Source: Sphingomonas taxi (lineage in GTDB: Bacteria; Pseudomonadota; Alphaproteobacteria; Sphingomonadales; Sphingomonadaceae). Taken from it: a stretch of 64,000 bases of DNA. A program made the translations under genes and the position numbers. Below are positions 55,320 through 64,000 of this stretch, one piece after another. Numbering within the stretch: position 1 is the first letter of the stretch; the number at the start of each line of letters is the position of its first letter. The notes beneath the pieces are model-generated. The model saw only the letters and a program-made list of their open reading frames with translations, was not told the origin of the DNA and searched no databases. The stretch covers positions 3,793,501-3,857,500 of the forward strand of contig NZ_CP009571.1 of NCBI RefSeq assembly GCF_000764535.1, read 5' to 3'.

Positions 55320-56347
55320 GCGGCTTTCTTCTCGAAATTGCCGAGATCGTCGGCGATGCGGCGGGTCAGGTCGGCGCGGACCATCTTGGCGGCATTGCCG
55401 ATCGCGGTGGCGACGCCGCGCTCGTTGGCGCTGCCGTGGCTCTTCACGACGATGCCGTTGAGGCCGAGGAAGACCGCGCCATTGTGATTGTTGGGATCGA
55501 GGTGATCGCGCAGCAGCTCGGTTGCCGGACGCGAGATCAGGAAGCCGACCTTCGAGCGGACCGACGAGCTGAACGCGCGCTTGAGCAGGTCGGCGACGAA
55601 GCGCGCGGTGCCCTCGGCGGTCTTGAGCGCGATATTGCCGGCGAAGCCGTCGCAGACGATCACGTCGTGATTGCCGCGGGCGAGCTGGTTGCCCTCGACG
55701 AAGCCGGTGAAGGTCAGCGGCAGATGCGTCTGCCCTTTCAGCACCGCGGCGGCATCGCGGATCTCGTCGGTGCCCTTCTGGTCCTCGCTGCCGATGTTGA
55801 GCAGCGCGACACGGGGGCTGTCGAGATCCATGATCGTCCGCGCGTAGGCGGCACCCATGACGGCGAACTGGACGAGGTTGCGCGCATCCACCTCGGTATT
55901 GGCACCGAGATCGAGCATCACGACGTCATTGTCGCCGAGCGTCGGCAAGGGCGCGGCGAGCGCCGGCCGGTCGATGCCGGGCAGGGTGCGCAGCGCGAGC
56001 TTGGCCATCGCCATCAGCGCGCCGGTATTGCCCGACGAGACGGCGGCGCCGGCACGACCCTGTTTCACCAGATCGATGGCGATACCCATCGAGGTCGTCT
56101 TGGCGCGGCGGATCGCCTGGCTCGGCTTGTCGCTCGAACCGACGGTCTCGGGGGCGTGGACGATCTCGCTATGCTGGCTGAGGTTGGGATGGCTCTTCAG
56201 CTCTTCCGCAACCTTGGCCTCGTCGCCCACCAGGAAGAAGCGCATGCCTTCATACCGCCGGCGGGCGGCAGCCACGCCGGCGAGCATGACCGCCAGCCCT
56301 TCGTCGCCGCCCATCGCATCGACGGCGATCCAGGAAGTGTCGGGCAT
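55316..56347 (-). CDS. plsX: Phosphate acyltransferase PlsX
   Basis: A 343-residue enzyme that makes acyl-phosphate from acyl-ACP for phospholipid synthesis. [18 protein letters not shown] at the N-terminus, [47 protein letters not shown] and [16 protein letters not shown] are diagnostic. It lies between rpmF (33 nt gap) and fabH (overlap) in the common order rpmF-plsX-fabH. Confidence 0.98.
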   Translation of the reverse strand: MPDTSWIAVDAMGGDEGLAVMLAGVAAARRRYEGMRFFLVGDEAKVAEELKSHPNLSQHSEIVHAPETVGSSDKPSQAIRRAKTTSMGIAIDLVKQGRAGAAVSSGNTGALMAMAKLALRTLPGIDRPALAAPLPTLGDNDVVMLDLGANTEVDARNLVQFAVMGAAYARTIMDLDSPRVALLNIGSEDQKGTDEIRDAAAVLKGQTHLPLTFTGFVEGNQLARGNHDVIVCDGFAGNIALKTAEGTARFVADLLKRAFSSSVRSKVGFLISRPATELLRDHLDPNNHNGAVFLGLNGIVVKSHGSANERGVATAIGNAAKMVRADLTRRIADDLGNFEKKAA

Positions 56348-56380
56348 GTTCAGCGCTTATCCGGATGGGAGGGGAGGGGC

Positions 56381-56560
56381 TCAGCCCTCGACCGAGACGA
56401 TCTCGCGGCCGTTATAGTGGCCGCAAGCGGTGCACAGATTGTGCGGACGCTTGAGCTCGCCACAGTTCGGGCACTCCTGGAACGATTCGATGCTGAGCGA
56501 ATCGTGGCTGCGACGCATGCCGCGCTTGGAGGGAGAGGTCTTTCGCTTGGGGACGGCCAT
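56381..56560 (-). CDS. rpmF: 50S ribosomal protein L32
   Basis: Ribosomal protein L32, 59 residues: [20 protein letters not shown] at the N-terminus and a zinc ribbon with two CxxC pairs ([18 protein letters not shown]). AAGGTG is the ribosome site. First gene of the rpmF-plsX-fabH-ihfA-merR group. The large open frame that contains this sequence extends antisense through the TonB receptor gene and is not coding there. Confidence 0.98.
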   Translation of the reverse strand: MAVPKRKTSPSKRGMRRSHDSLSIESFQECPNCGELKRPHNLCTACGHYNGREIVSVEG

Positions 56561-56872
56561 TTCGGCACCTTGTTCTAGAAATCGGCTTACGGAAAACCGA
56601 TGAGCCCGACGGGCCGCCCGGGCAACCGACGAAACGCCGGCCGCTGGACGCCACCGACAACCGGACGCATCGCGAAGCGGGGGCCTATAGCGAATTTCCG
56701 CACCGGCGCAAGCTTCGGCGCACCGCACCCTCGGGATCCGGCTGTGTCCCCGCCGCCACAGGCTCCACCCATTCTGGTCCGAATCCGCTCCGACCGCTGT
56801 TGCTAAGTGCCCGAAAGGTATAACAACTCGCTCAGCCGTCAAAGAATGGCAGACGTATTTAGGGGAGACATG
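56561..56872. other. Gene-free divergent promoter region
   Basis: 312 bp between the divergent rpmF and TonB receptor genes. Short frames on both strands (about 60-68 codons) are composed of arginine, proline and glycine, lack ribosome sites and are probably chance. The part next to the receptor (56800-56860) is less GC-rich, contains GGTATAAC and runs into the AGGGGAG ribosome site. No palindromic operator was found. Confidence 0.6.
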
Positions 56873-59482
56873 ATGCGCACCGACCATGTTGGTATTCGCG
56901 CCCTGCTGCTCGCAGGTGCTGCGACCTTGCCTTTCGCCGCCGCGGCACAGACGGTGCCGGGCGACCAGCCCACCACGCAGGGCGCCACCCAGACGGACAC
57001 GCAGGCCGGCACGCCCGCCGCTGCGACGGCCCCGGCCGAAGCGAACGACGATCTCCAGGATATTGTCGTCACCGGCCAGACCACCCGCGACCGCCCGCTG
57101 ATCACCTCGTCCGCCGACATCACCTATGCGACGCGCGAGGCGATCGACCGGCGTGCGCCGCGCTCGACCGCGGACATGCTCGAACTGGTCCCGGGCATCT
57201 TCGTCGAGGCGACCGCGGGCGAGTCGTCGAACAATTATTCCGTCCGCGGCCTGCAGGGCGGCGGCCAGCGCTTCGTCCAGCTCGAGGAAGACGGCATGCC
57301 GATCCTCTATGGCGGCGGCGGTGCCGACTTCTTCTTCCAGCAGGACCTGACGATCGACCGGCTCGAGGCGGTCAAGGGCGGTTCGTCGGGCGTGCTGACC
57401 GTCAACGGCGCCGGCGCGACGATCAACTTCATTTCCAAGCGCCCGAATTTCAAGGAATTCGAGGGCGCGGTCCGTCTCACCGGCTTCAACTACGGGCTCA
57501 AGCGCGCGGATTTCTATTATTCGGCGCCGCTCGCCGACAATCTGGCGTTCAACTTCGGCGGCTATGTGCAAAGCAGCCCCGGCGTGCGCCGCAACCCGTT
57601 CGACTATGCCGGCTATCGGATCAAGGGCGCACTCGAATACCGGCTGCCCGGTGGCGGATCGATTCGCCTGTCCGGCCGCCGCGGCGATATCGAGACCGCT
57701 TATTACGCATCGGCGCCGTATCGCTACGACAATGGCGACCCCGCCAGTATTCCCGGCTTCAACATCCAGAAAGACAATATCGGCGGCGACGCCTTCACCT
57801 CGATCAACGTGCCGGTATCGACCTTCGCGCATCCCAGCGGCTACCGGCCGTTCCGCTATCGCGACGGCATCCGCTCGCTCTACAATCAGGCGCGGCTCGA
57901 TATCGACGTGCCGGTGTCGGAGACGATCAGCCTGTTCGCGCGCTCGCGCTACATCGATTACAAATACGATTTCAACGGCCTGTTCCCGGGGTCGGGGACG
58001 GGCAATGCCGGCCTCGCCAGCGCGGTCGACTATCTGACCCCAGATCCGGCACGCTCGCCGATCATCGACGTGCTGCGTGCCGGCTTCGCCGCTTTCCCCG
58101 CCACCACCCGTTTCGGCATCCGCAACCTGCGCACCGGCGTGGTGCTCGGCTCGGACCAAACCGCGGCGCTCAACGCGCTCAACGGCAACGGCTTCCTCCA
58201 GCGCACGACGCTCAACCACGATGCCGTCCACGGCAAGGATTTCGGCAGCAACATCGGCGCGCGCTGGGAAACGCAATTCGGCGCGATCAAGAACTCGCTG
58301 ACCGTCGGCGGCATGTATTACAACGTCAAACGCAGCCAGGATCAGTCGGCGACGGCCAGCGTCGTCAACGACGTCAAGAACAACAGCGACATCTACGACA
58401 TCGTCGCGCTGAACGGCGCCAATGCGGTGATCGGTACGCTGACCGACAGCGGCCTCGTCTCTTACGGCGATTGGGGCAACGGCATCCGCGAGCGCAAGGA
58501 CGAAACCGTCTCGCTCTATGCCAATGACGAAATCGCGCTCGGCGATCATCTGCGCATCGACGGCGGCATCCGCTGGGAACGCGACACCGCGACCGCGTTC
58601 GACGGTGTGTCGGCGGCGACCAACCAGGCGGTGCCGGCCAGCCAGGGCGGCGTGATCCGCACCGTCGGGCCGACCTTCAACGGCCAATATGCCCCGACCA
58701 ACGTCAGCCGGACGGGCACCGACGGCAAGCTCAGCCAGTCGAAGATCGCCTGGACGGTCGGCGCCAACTATCTCTTCACGCCGAACTTCTCGATCTACGC
58801 GCGCTATGCCGACGGCTTCCAGACCAACAACATCGATCCGATCACGACGATCAAGCTCTACGAAGCGGGGCTGCGTTATCAATACGGCCGTTTGTTCACC
58901 GGATCGGTGACGGTGTTCCGCACCAATTTCGACGACCAGAATTATAATTTCGCCAATCCCGCCAATCCGGCGGTGCAGCAGAACATCAACGCCGATCTGC
59001 GCACCAAGGGTGTCGAGGTCGACGTGCTGGTGCGGCCGATCCGCTGGTTCTCGGTCGATTTCCAGGGCGTGTTCCAGGACCCGAAACTGGTCAACCTCCA
59101 GCTCGATGGTGTCACCGACCCGGGCTATGCCGGCAACCGTCCCGAACGGACGCCCGCGTCGCTATGGACCGTCACCCCGGCGATCCAATTGCCCAACGGG
59201 CTCGGCGAAATCTTCGGCCGCTACAAATATATCGGCAAGATCTTCGCCGACGCCGGCAACGGCGTCGCGCTGCCGAGTTATGGCGTGACCAGCGCCGGGG
59301 TGACGCTCAACGTCACCGAGAAGCTGCAGGTGGCGGTGAATGCGGAGAACATCTTCAACGTCGTCGGCCTGACCGAGGGCAATCCGCGCCAGGGGCAGAC
59401 GCAGGCGATCACCGACGGCTATTTCTACGCCCGCGGCATCGTCGGCCCGACCTATGGCGGATCGGTGACGTTCCGCTTCTGA
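56873..59482 (+). CDS. TonB-dependent receptor
   Basis: An 869-residue outer-membrane receptor with signal peptide (to about AAAAQ at 24), a Thr/Ala/Gln-rich linker, a TonB box (DIVVTGQ), a plug ([74 protein letters not shown]) and a barrel ending GGSVTFRF. The plug is of the type in which the receptor is tied to sugar or complex substrate uptake in sphingomonads. ATG at 56873 is chosen by 5-nt spacing to AGGGGAG; the ATG at 56870 is nearer. The next gene on the strand encodes a glycosidase-like secreted protein. Confidence 0.94.
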   Translation: MRTDHVGIRALLLAGAATLPFAAAAQTVPGDQPTTQGATQTDTQAGTPAAATAPAEANDDLQDIVVTGQTTRDRPLITSSADITYATREAIDRRAPRSTADMLELVPGIFVEATAGESSNNYSVRGLQGGGQRFVQLEEDGMPILYGGGGADFFFQQDLTIDRLEAVKGGSSGVLTVNGAGATINFISKRPNFKEFEGAVRLTGFNYGLKRADFYYSAPLADNLAFNFGGYVQSSPGVRRNPFDYAGYRIKGALEYRLPGGGSIRLSGRRGDIETAYYASAPYRYDNGDPASIPGFNIQKDNIGGDAFTSINVPVSTFAHPSGYRPFRYRDGIRSLYNQARLDIDVPVSETISLFARSRYIDYKYDFNGLFPGSGTGNAGLASAVDYLTPDPARSPIIDVLRAGFAAFPATTRFGIRNLRTGVVLGSDQTAALNALNGNGFLQRTTLNHDAVHGKDFGSNIGARWETQFGAIKNSLTVGGMYYNVKRSQDQSATASVVNDVKNNSDIYDIVALNGANAVIGTLTDSGLVSYGDWGNGIRERKDETVSLYANDEIALGDHLRIDGGIRWERDTATAFDGVSAATNQAVPASQGGVIRTVGPTFNGQYAPTNVSRTGTDGKLSQSKIAWTVGANYLFTPNFSIYARYADGFQTNNIDPITTIKLYEAGLRYQYGRLFTGSVTVFRTNFDDQNYNFANPANPAVQQNINADLRTKGVEVDVLVRPIRWFSVDFQGVFQDPKLVNLQLDGVTDPGYAGNRPERTPASLWTVTPAIQLPNGLGEIFGRYKYIGKIFADAGNGVALPSYGVTSAGVTLNVTEKLQVAVNAENIFNVVGLTEGNPRQGQTQAITDGYFYARGIVGPTYGGSVTFRF

Positions 59483-59539
59483 CCGGGCAGACGCCTATCG
59501 CCGGGATGATGAGGTGCGACCGGCTTCTCCAGAAGATCC

Positions 59540-59565
59540 GTCACCCCGGACTGGTTCCGGGGTCC
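59540..59565. repeat. Single REP hairpin
   Basis: GTCACCCCGGACTGGTTCCG continues into GGGTCC: an inverted repeat whose arms match the terminal hairpin of the element at 53085-53165. It sits in the gene-free stretch 59483-59929 just after the TonB receptor gene, where it may stabilise the 3' end. Confidence 0.6.
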
Positions 59566-59638
59566 ACGGGAGCGCTGGAGAACGATGTCGCATCAATCCT
59601 TCTCTCTCGCCGCGGAGTGGACACGGACCGAGTCGAGG

Positions 59639-59764
59639 CCTTTGCGAAAGTCCGCGATGCTTGTGGATCAGCACAGTGTTCCTGCGGAAGCAGGAACCCA
59701 GGGCCAAGCAGGACAACGTCTCATGGCGTTCGGGACTCCTGGGCTCCTGCTTTCGCAGGAGCAC
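59639..59764. repeat. REPIN-like element, family C copy 2
   Basis: The core 59676-59764 has GTGTTCCTGCGGAAGCAGGA at the left and CTCCTGCTTTCGCAGGAGCA at the right. Its reverse complement lines up with the element at 53280 along its whole length, including the asymmetric centre, so the two copies are in opposite orientation. It lies between the TonB receptor and the glycosidase-like gene. The remaining 59765-59929 has no gene. Confidence 0.8.
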
Positions 59765-59929
59765 GGAGCGACTTTCGGGGGGGCGAACGGGTCGGGTGTG
59801 ACGGCGTGGACGTCAAAGGGGATCGACCCCGCTTGGGGTCATAGACGATAGTCCATGTGGGATCACGAAAGCGGGGCGGGCCAACGATCGGTTCGAACGA
59901 TGGCGTCAGCCCCATCGAGGAGTGGTGAG

Positions 59930-61987
59930 ATGAAGACCCTGATATTGGCGCTGCTCGCCGGCGCGGCGATCGGCGGCGCGACATGGGCGGGGGCGCAGCA
60001 ACGGTCCGCGCCCGAACTCGCCTATCAGGTCACCGAGGGGCAGAACCTCAACGCGTTCCTGCGCGATGGTCCGGTCGCGGCGCATCTGCTGCTCCGCAAC
60101 GGCAGCGATCCGCGCATCCTCGTCGCTTTCCCGGCGGGCAACAGCGGCGTCGGATTGTGGTTCGAGCCGCTTGCCCGTCCCGCGACATGGCGGCTCGAAC
60201 AACCGCCGCGCGCCGCCTCGGCCCCCGGTGTCGCCGGGCCGCAGCCGGCGATCGTCGCGGTCGCCAGCATCGACGCGCCGCGGCTGCGGATCAAACAGGC
60301 GGTGCTGTCGAGCGTCCGCTTCCTGCGCGACTATCAGTCGGTCGGCCGTTTTCCCGAGGCTTTGGCCGTCGATCCGGTCGTGACGGGCGACACGATCACT
60401 TGGCGCCGGGCACGGCTCGACGGCGCGCCGGGCTATCTGCTGCAGGTCCGCGTGCGCGCGGGCCGGATCGCCGACGGGGCGATCACCGCCGCACCCGGCC
60501 AGCCGATCCGGCTGGAGATCACCGCGTCCAGCGGCGAGACGCCCTTGCACGGGCTGACGCCGGCCGAGTTGCTCAACGCCAAGGCCGCCGCCGATCCGGT
60601 CGCGCGCAACGCGCTGCGCTTCCTCAGCTACCGCGAGAAGTTCCTCGCCGGTTCGTGGCGGTTTCAGACCTATTTCGGCCGCGACACCTTGATGTCGCTG
60701 CGCCTGCTGATGCCGGTCCTGCAACCGCGCGCGATCGAGGCGGGGCTGGGCTCGGTGCTGGCGCGGCTCGACTCGTCGGGCGACGTGGCGCATGAAGAGG
60801 GGATCGGCGAGTTCGCGGTGGTCGATCGTCGCCAGCACGGCGGCAGCGGCGATGCCGCCGTGCTCGATTATGCGATGATCGACGACGATTACATGCTCGC
60901 GCCGGTGGCGGCGAGCTATCTGCTCGACCGCGGCGACCGCGCCGCGGCGCAGCGCTTCCTCGCCGCCCGACTGGTCGACGAGGGCATTCCCGGCAAGACC
61001 GAACCGGCTGGCGCCGCCTTGGTCCGCAACCTCCGCTTCGTCGTCGCGCATGCGCGACCGTTCGCCGCGACGCCCGCCGTCGATCAGTTGATCGGCCTCA
61101 AGCAAGGCCGGATGACCGGCCAGTGGCGCGACAGCGAAGAGGGGCTGGGAAGGGGGCGCTATCCCTATGACGTCAATGCGGTGTTCGTGCCCGCCGCACT
61201 CGATGCGGCGGCGCGGCTGCTCGCCGCCGGGCTGCTCGACCCGTATCTGGCGGGCGATGATCGCGCGATGCTCGCATCGGCGAGCGCCACGGCGCAGGTT
61301 TGGCGCCGGCGCGTGCCGGACCTGTTCCGTGTCACGATCCCCGCTGCCGACGCGGCGGCGCGGGTGCGCGGCTATGCGCAGGGCCTCGGCATCCCCGCCG
61401 CGCCGGCGCTCGCCGCGCTCGGCGGCAAGCCGCTCGTCTTCCACGCCATCGCGCTCGCCGCCGACGGCAAGCCGGTGCCAATCGTCCATTCTGACGAGGG
61501 CTTCGCGTTGCTGTTCGCCACCCCGTCGGCCGCCGATCTCGATACCTATGTCGACGCTGCGATGCGGCCGTTCCCGGCCGGGCTGATGACCGATATCGGC
61601 CTGCTCGTCGCCAATGCCGCGCAGGCCGACGCCGCGACGCAGGCGCGGTTCACCCCCGCGGCTTATCATGGCGCGGTGGTCTGGTCGTGGCAGCAGGCGC
61701 TGTTCGCCGCCGGCCTCGAACGGCAATTGGCGCGGACCGACCTGCCGCCGGCGACGCGTAGCCGGCTGACGGAGGCGCAGGCGCGGCTATGGCGCGCGAT
61801 CCAGGCGACGCGCGCGACGCAGAGCTCGGAACTCTGGTCTTGGGCCTTCGCCGACGGCCGCTATGCCGTCGTCCCGTTCGGCGCGGGCAAGCAGGACGTC
61901 GATGAATCGAATGCGGCGCAATTGTGGAGCACCGTCTACCTCGCCGTCCAGCCGCCGCGGGTCAGCCCGGCGCCAGGAACGCAGTGA
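59930..61987 (+). CDS. Secreted (alpha/alpha)6-barrel glycosidase-like protein
   Basis: A 685-residue protein with an N-terminal signal sequence (MKTLILALLAGAAIGGATWA). The middle segment FQTYFGRDTLMSLRLLMPVL resembles the FGRDTL motif of glycogen-debranching and related (alpha/alpha)6 glucosidases; YPYDVNAVFVPAALDAAARLL, AAYHGAVVWSWQQALFAAGL and SSELWSWAF also fit helical-barrel glycosidases. No family is assigned with certainty. RBS GAGGAG is 9 nt before the ATG at 59930. It follows a TonB receptor on the same strand and may process its substrate. Its end overlaps the convergent DUF6445 gene by 26 nt. Confidence 0.75.
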   Translation: MKTLILALLAGAAIGGATWAGAQQRSAPELAYQVTEGQNLNAFLRDGPVAAHLLLRNGSDPRILVAFPAGNSGVGLWFEPLARPATWRLEQPPRAASAPGVAGPQPAIVAVASIDAPRLRIKQAVLSSVRFLRDYQSVGRFPEALAVDPVVTGDTITWRRARLDGAPGYLLQVRVRAGRIADGAITAAPGQPIRLEITASSGETPLHGLTPAELLNAKAAADPVARNALRFLSYREKFLAGSWRFQTYFGRDTLMSLRLLMPVLQPRAIEAGLGSVLARLDSSGDVAHEEGIGEFAVVDRRQHGGSGDAAVLDYAMIDDDYMLAPVAASYLLDRGDRAAAQRFLAARLVDEGIPGKTEPAGAALVRNLRFVVAHARPFAATPAVDQLIGLKQGRMTGQWRDSEEGLGRGRYPYDVNAVFVPAALDAAARLLAAGLLDPYLAGDDRAMLASASATAQVWRRRVPDLFRVTIPAADAAARVRGYAQGLGIPAAPALAALGGKPLVFHAIALAADGKPVPIVHSDEGFALLFATPSAADLDTYVDAAMRPFPAGLMTDIGLLVANAAQADAATQARFTPAAYHGAVVWSWQQALFAAGLERQLARTDLPPATRSRLTEAQARLWRAIQATRATQSSELWSWAFADGRYAVVPFGAGKQDVDESNAAQLWSTVYLAVQPPRVSPAPGTQ

Positions 61988-62639
61988 TCGTGAGCCGGCC
62001 GCGCGTGGGATCGTCGCTCAGCACCGCATCGGGGGCGATCGCACCGCTGTGGAGCAACGCGCTGCGATAAAGGACGGCGCGATTGTAGCGCGCCTCGACC
62101 AGCGCGATCCGCTCGAACAGCGGCGTCGATCCGTGGATATAGGCCGGGGCGGGCACGCCGCCGTGACGCAGTTCGGCGTCGAGCTGCTCGAAATAGATCG
62201 GCGCGCGGGCACGATCGAGCCGCTCGAACCCGGTGCTGCGATGCCGGTAGAATGCGGTGCCGTCGCCGCCGTCGGGGTCGAGATAATGGACCAGGGCGAT
62301 CCGGCGGGGATCAACGGCATCGACGTGCGGCAGGCGCTGCGGCAGCGTCAGTCGCGCGGGCGGCGTGGTGACCAGGGCATAGCTCGAATCGAGCAGCGCC
62401 AGCGCACCGTCATGATTGAACACCCCGGCGAGCGCGCGGGTCAGCGCCGGTCGCACCGCGGCGAAATAGGTGGCGGGCAGGCTGGCGCGCAGGCCGGGAT
62501 AATGGTGGCGGCCGGGCTCGAAGGGCGCGGTTGCGGCATGGCTGCGCAACGCATCGGGATCGGGGTGGAAGCCGTCGATGATCGCGATCGGCTCCGCCTC
62601 GTTGCCGATGCGGCGCGCAACGATGTCCGGCGGCGTCAC
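61962..62639 (-). CDS. DUF6445 family protein (2OG oxygenase-like fold)
   Basis: A 225-residue protein. IAIIDGFHPDPDALRSHA at the N-terminus, LPHVDAVDPRRIALVHYLD, GGDGTAFYRHRSTGFE and AVLYRSALLHSGAI give the pattern H-x-D ... H expected for an Fe(II)/2-oxoglutarate-type double-stranded beta-helix; this group is annotated DUF6445. The start overlaps the stop of the tryptophan halogenase (ATGA), an arrangement I recall for halogenase clusters near TonB receptors in Caulobacter and Sphingomonas. Reaction unknown. Confidence 0.8.
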   Translation of the reverse strand: MTPPDIVARRIGNEAEPIAIIDGFHPDPDALRSHAATAPFEPGRHHYPGLRASLPATYFAAVRPALTRALAGVFNHDGALALLDSSYALVTTPPARLTLPQRLPHVDAVDPRRIALVHYLDPDGGDGTAFYRHRSTGFERLDRARAPIYFEQLDAELRHGGVPAPAYIHGSTPLFERIALVEARYNRAVLYRSALLHSGAIAPDAVLSDDPTRGRLTITAFLAPG

Positions 62640-64000
62640 GACGGCGTGCCGATCATCTGCGCCAGCACCGCGTCGTGCATGGGCAGTGTCGGCACAGCCC
62701 GCGCAATGACGTCGGCGATCTGCTGGACCTGCGCGCGATTGGCAGCCGGATCGATCGCATCGGCGAGCGGATTATAACCCTGCGCCTTGATTCCCTGGCC
62801 ATCGAGCACCGCAAGCCAGCTCGCCTCGCGGAACAATTCGTCTGGATCGAGGATCAGCCGTCCCGATCGTCGATATTGCGCGATCCGCTCGCGCAGGCCG
62901 TCGGGAAGGGACATCGCTCGGCAATGACGCCAGAGCGGCTCTTCGCGGCCGGTCGCATGGTAATGGAGGATCAGGAAATCCTTGATCCCGTCCATATCGC
63001 GCGCGAACGTCGTGTTGAAGCGTGACGCCAGCGCCGGATCGCAATCGCGATCGGGGAACAGCGTCAGCAATTTGGCGATGCCGCTCTGGATCAGATGGAT
63101 GCTGGTCGATTCGAGCGGTTCAAGGAAGCCAGACGACAGGCCGATCGCCACGACGTTGTCGCGCCACGGCCGGCGCCGCATGCCTGCCTTGAAGCGCAGC
63201 AGCCGCGGCTCGGCCAAGGGCTCGCCGTCGAGATTGGCCAGCAACGTCGCGATGGCGGCATCATCGCTGCACTGATCGCTGGCATAGACATAGCCGTTCC
63301 CGATCCGATGCTGCAGCGGAATGCGCCACTGCCAGCCGGCGGCACGGGCGGTGGATCGGGTGTAGGGCGTGGTGGGGGCGACCCGTGCGCAGGGCACGGC
63401 CACGGCGCGGTCGCAGGGCAGCCAGTGCGACCAGTCCTCGAAAGGTTCGCCGACGACGTCGTCGATCAGCAGCGCGCGAAAGCCGGAGCAATCGATGAAG
63501 AGATCGCCTTCCAGCCGCTCGCCCCGCGACGTGGTCAAAGCGCTGACGAAGCCGGTGTCCGGGTGGCGCTCCACAGTATTTAGCCGGCCTTCGACGCGTG
63601 TCACGCCGCGAGTCTCGCTTACCCGACGCAGATAGGCCGCATAGAGGCCGGCGTCGAAATGATAGGCGTAACCGAGGCTCGACAGGATCGACCGCGCATC
63701 GCCGCTCGGCCGCGCGAACCGGTTCTCGTCGGCGAGTCGTTCCGCCAGCGACAGGGCGCCGAGCGGCAGCGCGAGGCCGTTGGTCGCCGCCTTCAGCCAG
63801 CGATGATGGAAGGCGACGCCGGGCAACGCCGCGCCATAGTGACCGAAAGGATGGAAATAGCGGTGACCCGGCGCGCGCCAATCGACGAACGCGATGCCGA
63901 GCTTGAACGTCGCCTTGGTCGCCCGCAGGAAGTCGGCTTCGTCGAGCCCGACCAGCGAATTGAACCAGTGGATCGTCGGAATCGTCGCTTCACCCACCCC
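62636..64000 (-). CDS. Flavin-dependent tryptophan halogenase family, N-terminus cut by right edge
   Basis: 454 residues are visible; the N-terminal GxGxxG FAD motif (about 40 residues) lies beyond base 64000. The visible part starts with GVGEATIPTIHWFNSLVG, has the lysine of the halogenase tunnel in ATKATFKLGIAFVDW, the WxWxIP signature as GWQWRIPL, and the glutamate in PLESTSIHLIQSGIAKLL, so all the known halogenase residues in this region are present. Substrates of this sphingomonad group are not free tryptophan in the cases I know of being discussed; they are unproven. Cotranscribed with the DUF6445 gene. Confidence 0.9.
   Translation of the reverse strand, partial: GVGEATIPTIHWFNSLVGLDEADFLRATKATFKLGIAFVDWRAPGHRYFHPFGHYGAALPGVAFHHRWLKAATNGLALPLGALSLAERLADENRFARPSGDARSILSSLGYAYHFDAGLYAAYLRRVSETRGVTRVEGRLNTVERHPDTGFVSALTTSRGERLEGDLFIDCSGFRALLIDDVVGEPFEDWSHWLPCDRAVAVPCARVAPTTPYTRSTARAAGWQWRIPLQHRIGNGYVYASDQCSDDAAIATLLANLDGEPLAEPRLLRFKAGMRRRPWRDNVVAIGLSSGFLEPLESTSIHLIQSGIAKLLTLFPDRDCDPALASRFNTTFARDMDGIKDFLILHYHATGREEPLWRHCRAMSLPDGLRERIAQYRRSGRLILDPDELFREASWLAVLDGQGIKAQGYNPLADAIDPAANRAQVQQIADVIARAVPTLPMHDAVLAQMIGTPS

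Noticed and set aside
56587..56806. Short frames on both strands upstream of the second TonB receptor
   Set aside because: No ribosome sites, proline/arginine-rich translations and no continuity with either neighbour.

Overview
The window looks like chromosome from a sphingomonad (Sphingomonas or a close relative, Alphaproteobacteria). This is inferred, not proven. The signs are strongly GC-rich DNA with G/C at most third codon positions, so every gene has long open antisense frames. There are also several TonB-dependent receptors, the order rpmF-plsX-fabH-ihfA-merR, an FzlA-like glutathione-S-transferase fold protein, and many hairpin-rich intergenic repeats. No phage, integrase, transposase or CRISPR array was seen.

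Left part (1-18.7 kb). A sensor kinase runs off the left edge. Then come a low-complexity protein, two acetyl/acyl transferases, a TAT-exported DUF1349 protein, a TetR regulator with an MFS pump, a DUF885 peptidase-like protein, a small stress-like protein and nicotinamidase. From 9.7 to 18.7 kb lies what looks like one catabolic cluster: FadR-type and AraC-type regulators, MFS importer, FAD-linked 2-hydroxyacid dehydrogenase, TonB receptor, SDR and carboxylesterase. Two pairs of a 13-bp palindrome, one before the AraC-GntR genes and one before the TonB receptor, suggest a single regulon.

Middle part (18.7-43.7 kb). A GAF protein is followed by a TctDE-like two-component system divergent from a solute-binding protein, a phosphate-selective-type porin and a CitMHS citrate carrier. 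Next are a hydrolase, tRNA-Leu(CAG), a complex-I-associated-type epimerase and uppP. The glutamate synthase genes are in the order gltD-gltB, with an MNT-HEPN toxin-antitoxin pair between them and 4-nt overlaps at all three junctions. A convergent VapBC pair abuts the 3' end of gltB. After this come fzlA, csaA, several small metabolic or envelope genes, a diguanylate cyclase, a secreted peroxiredoxin, a histidinol-phosphatase-like gene and an AsmA-family protein.

Right part (43.8-64 kb) is rich in core genes: rpmI-rplT, a GIY-YIG gene coupled to pheS, pheT, two divergent L,D-transpeptidases, an aldose-1-epimerase-like protein, prfC, and the reverse-strand group rpmF-plsX-fabH-ihfA-merR. The end carries a large TonB receptor, a secreted glycosidase-like protein and, convergent with these, a DUF6445 protein coupled to a flavin-dependent tryptophan halogenase cut by the right edge. 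Dimeric REP-type elements of at least three families lie between the core genes.
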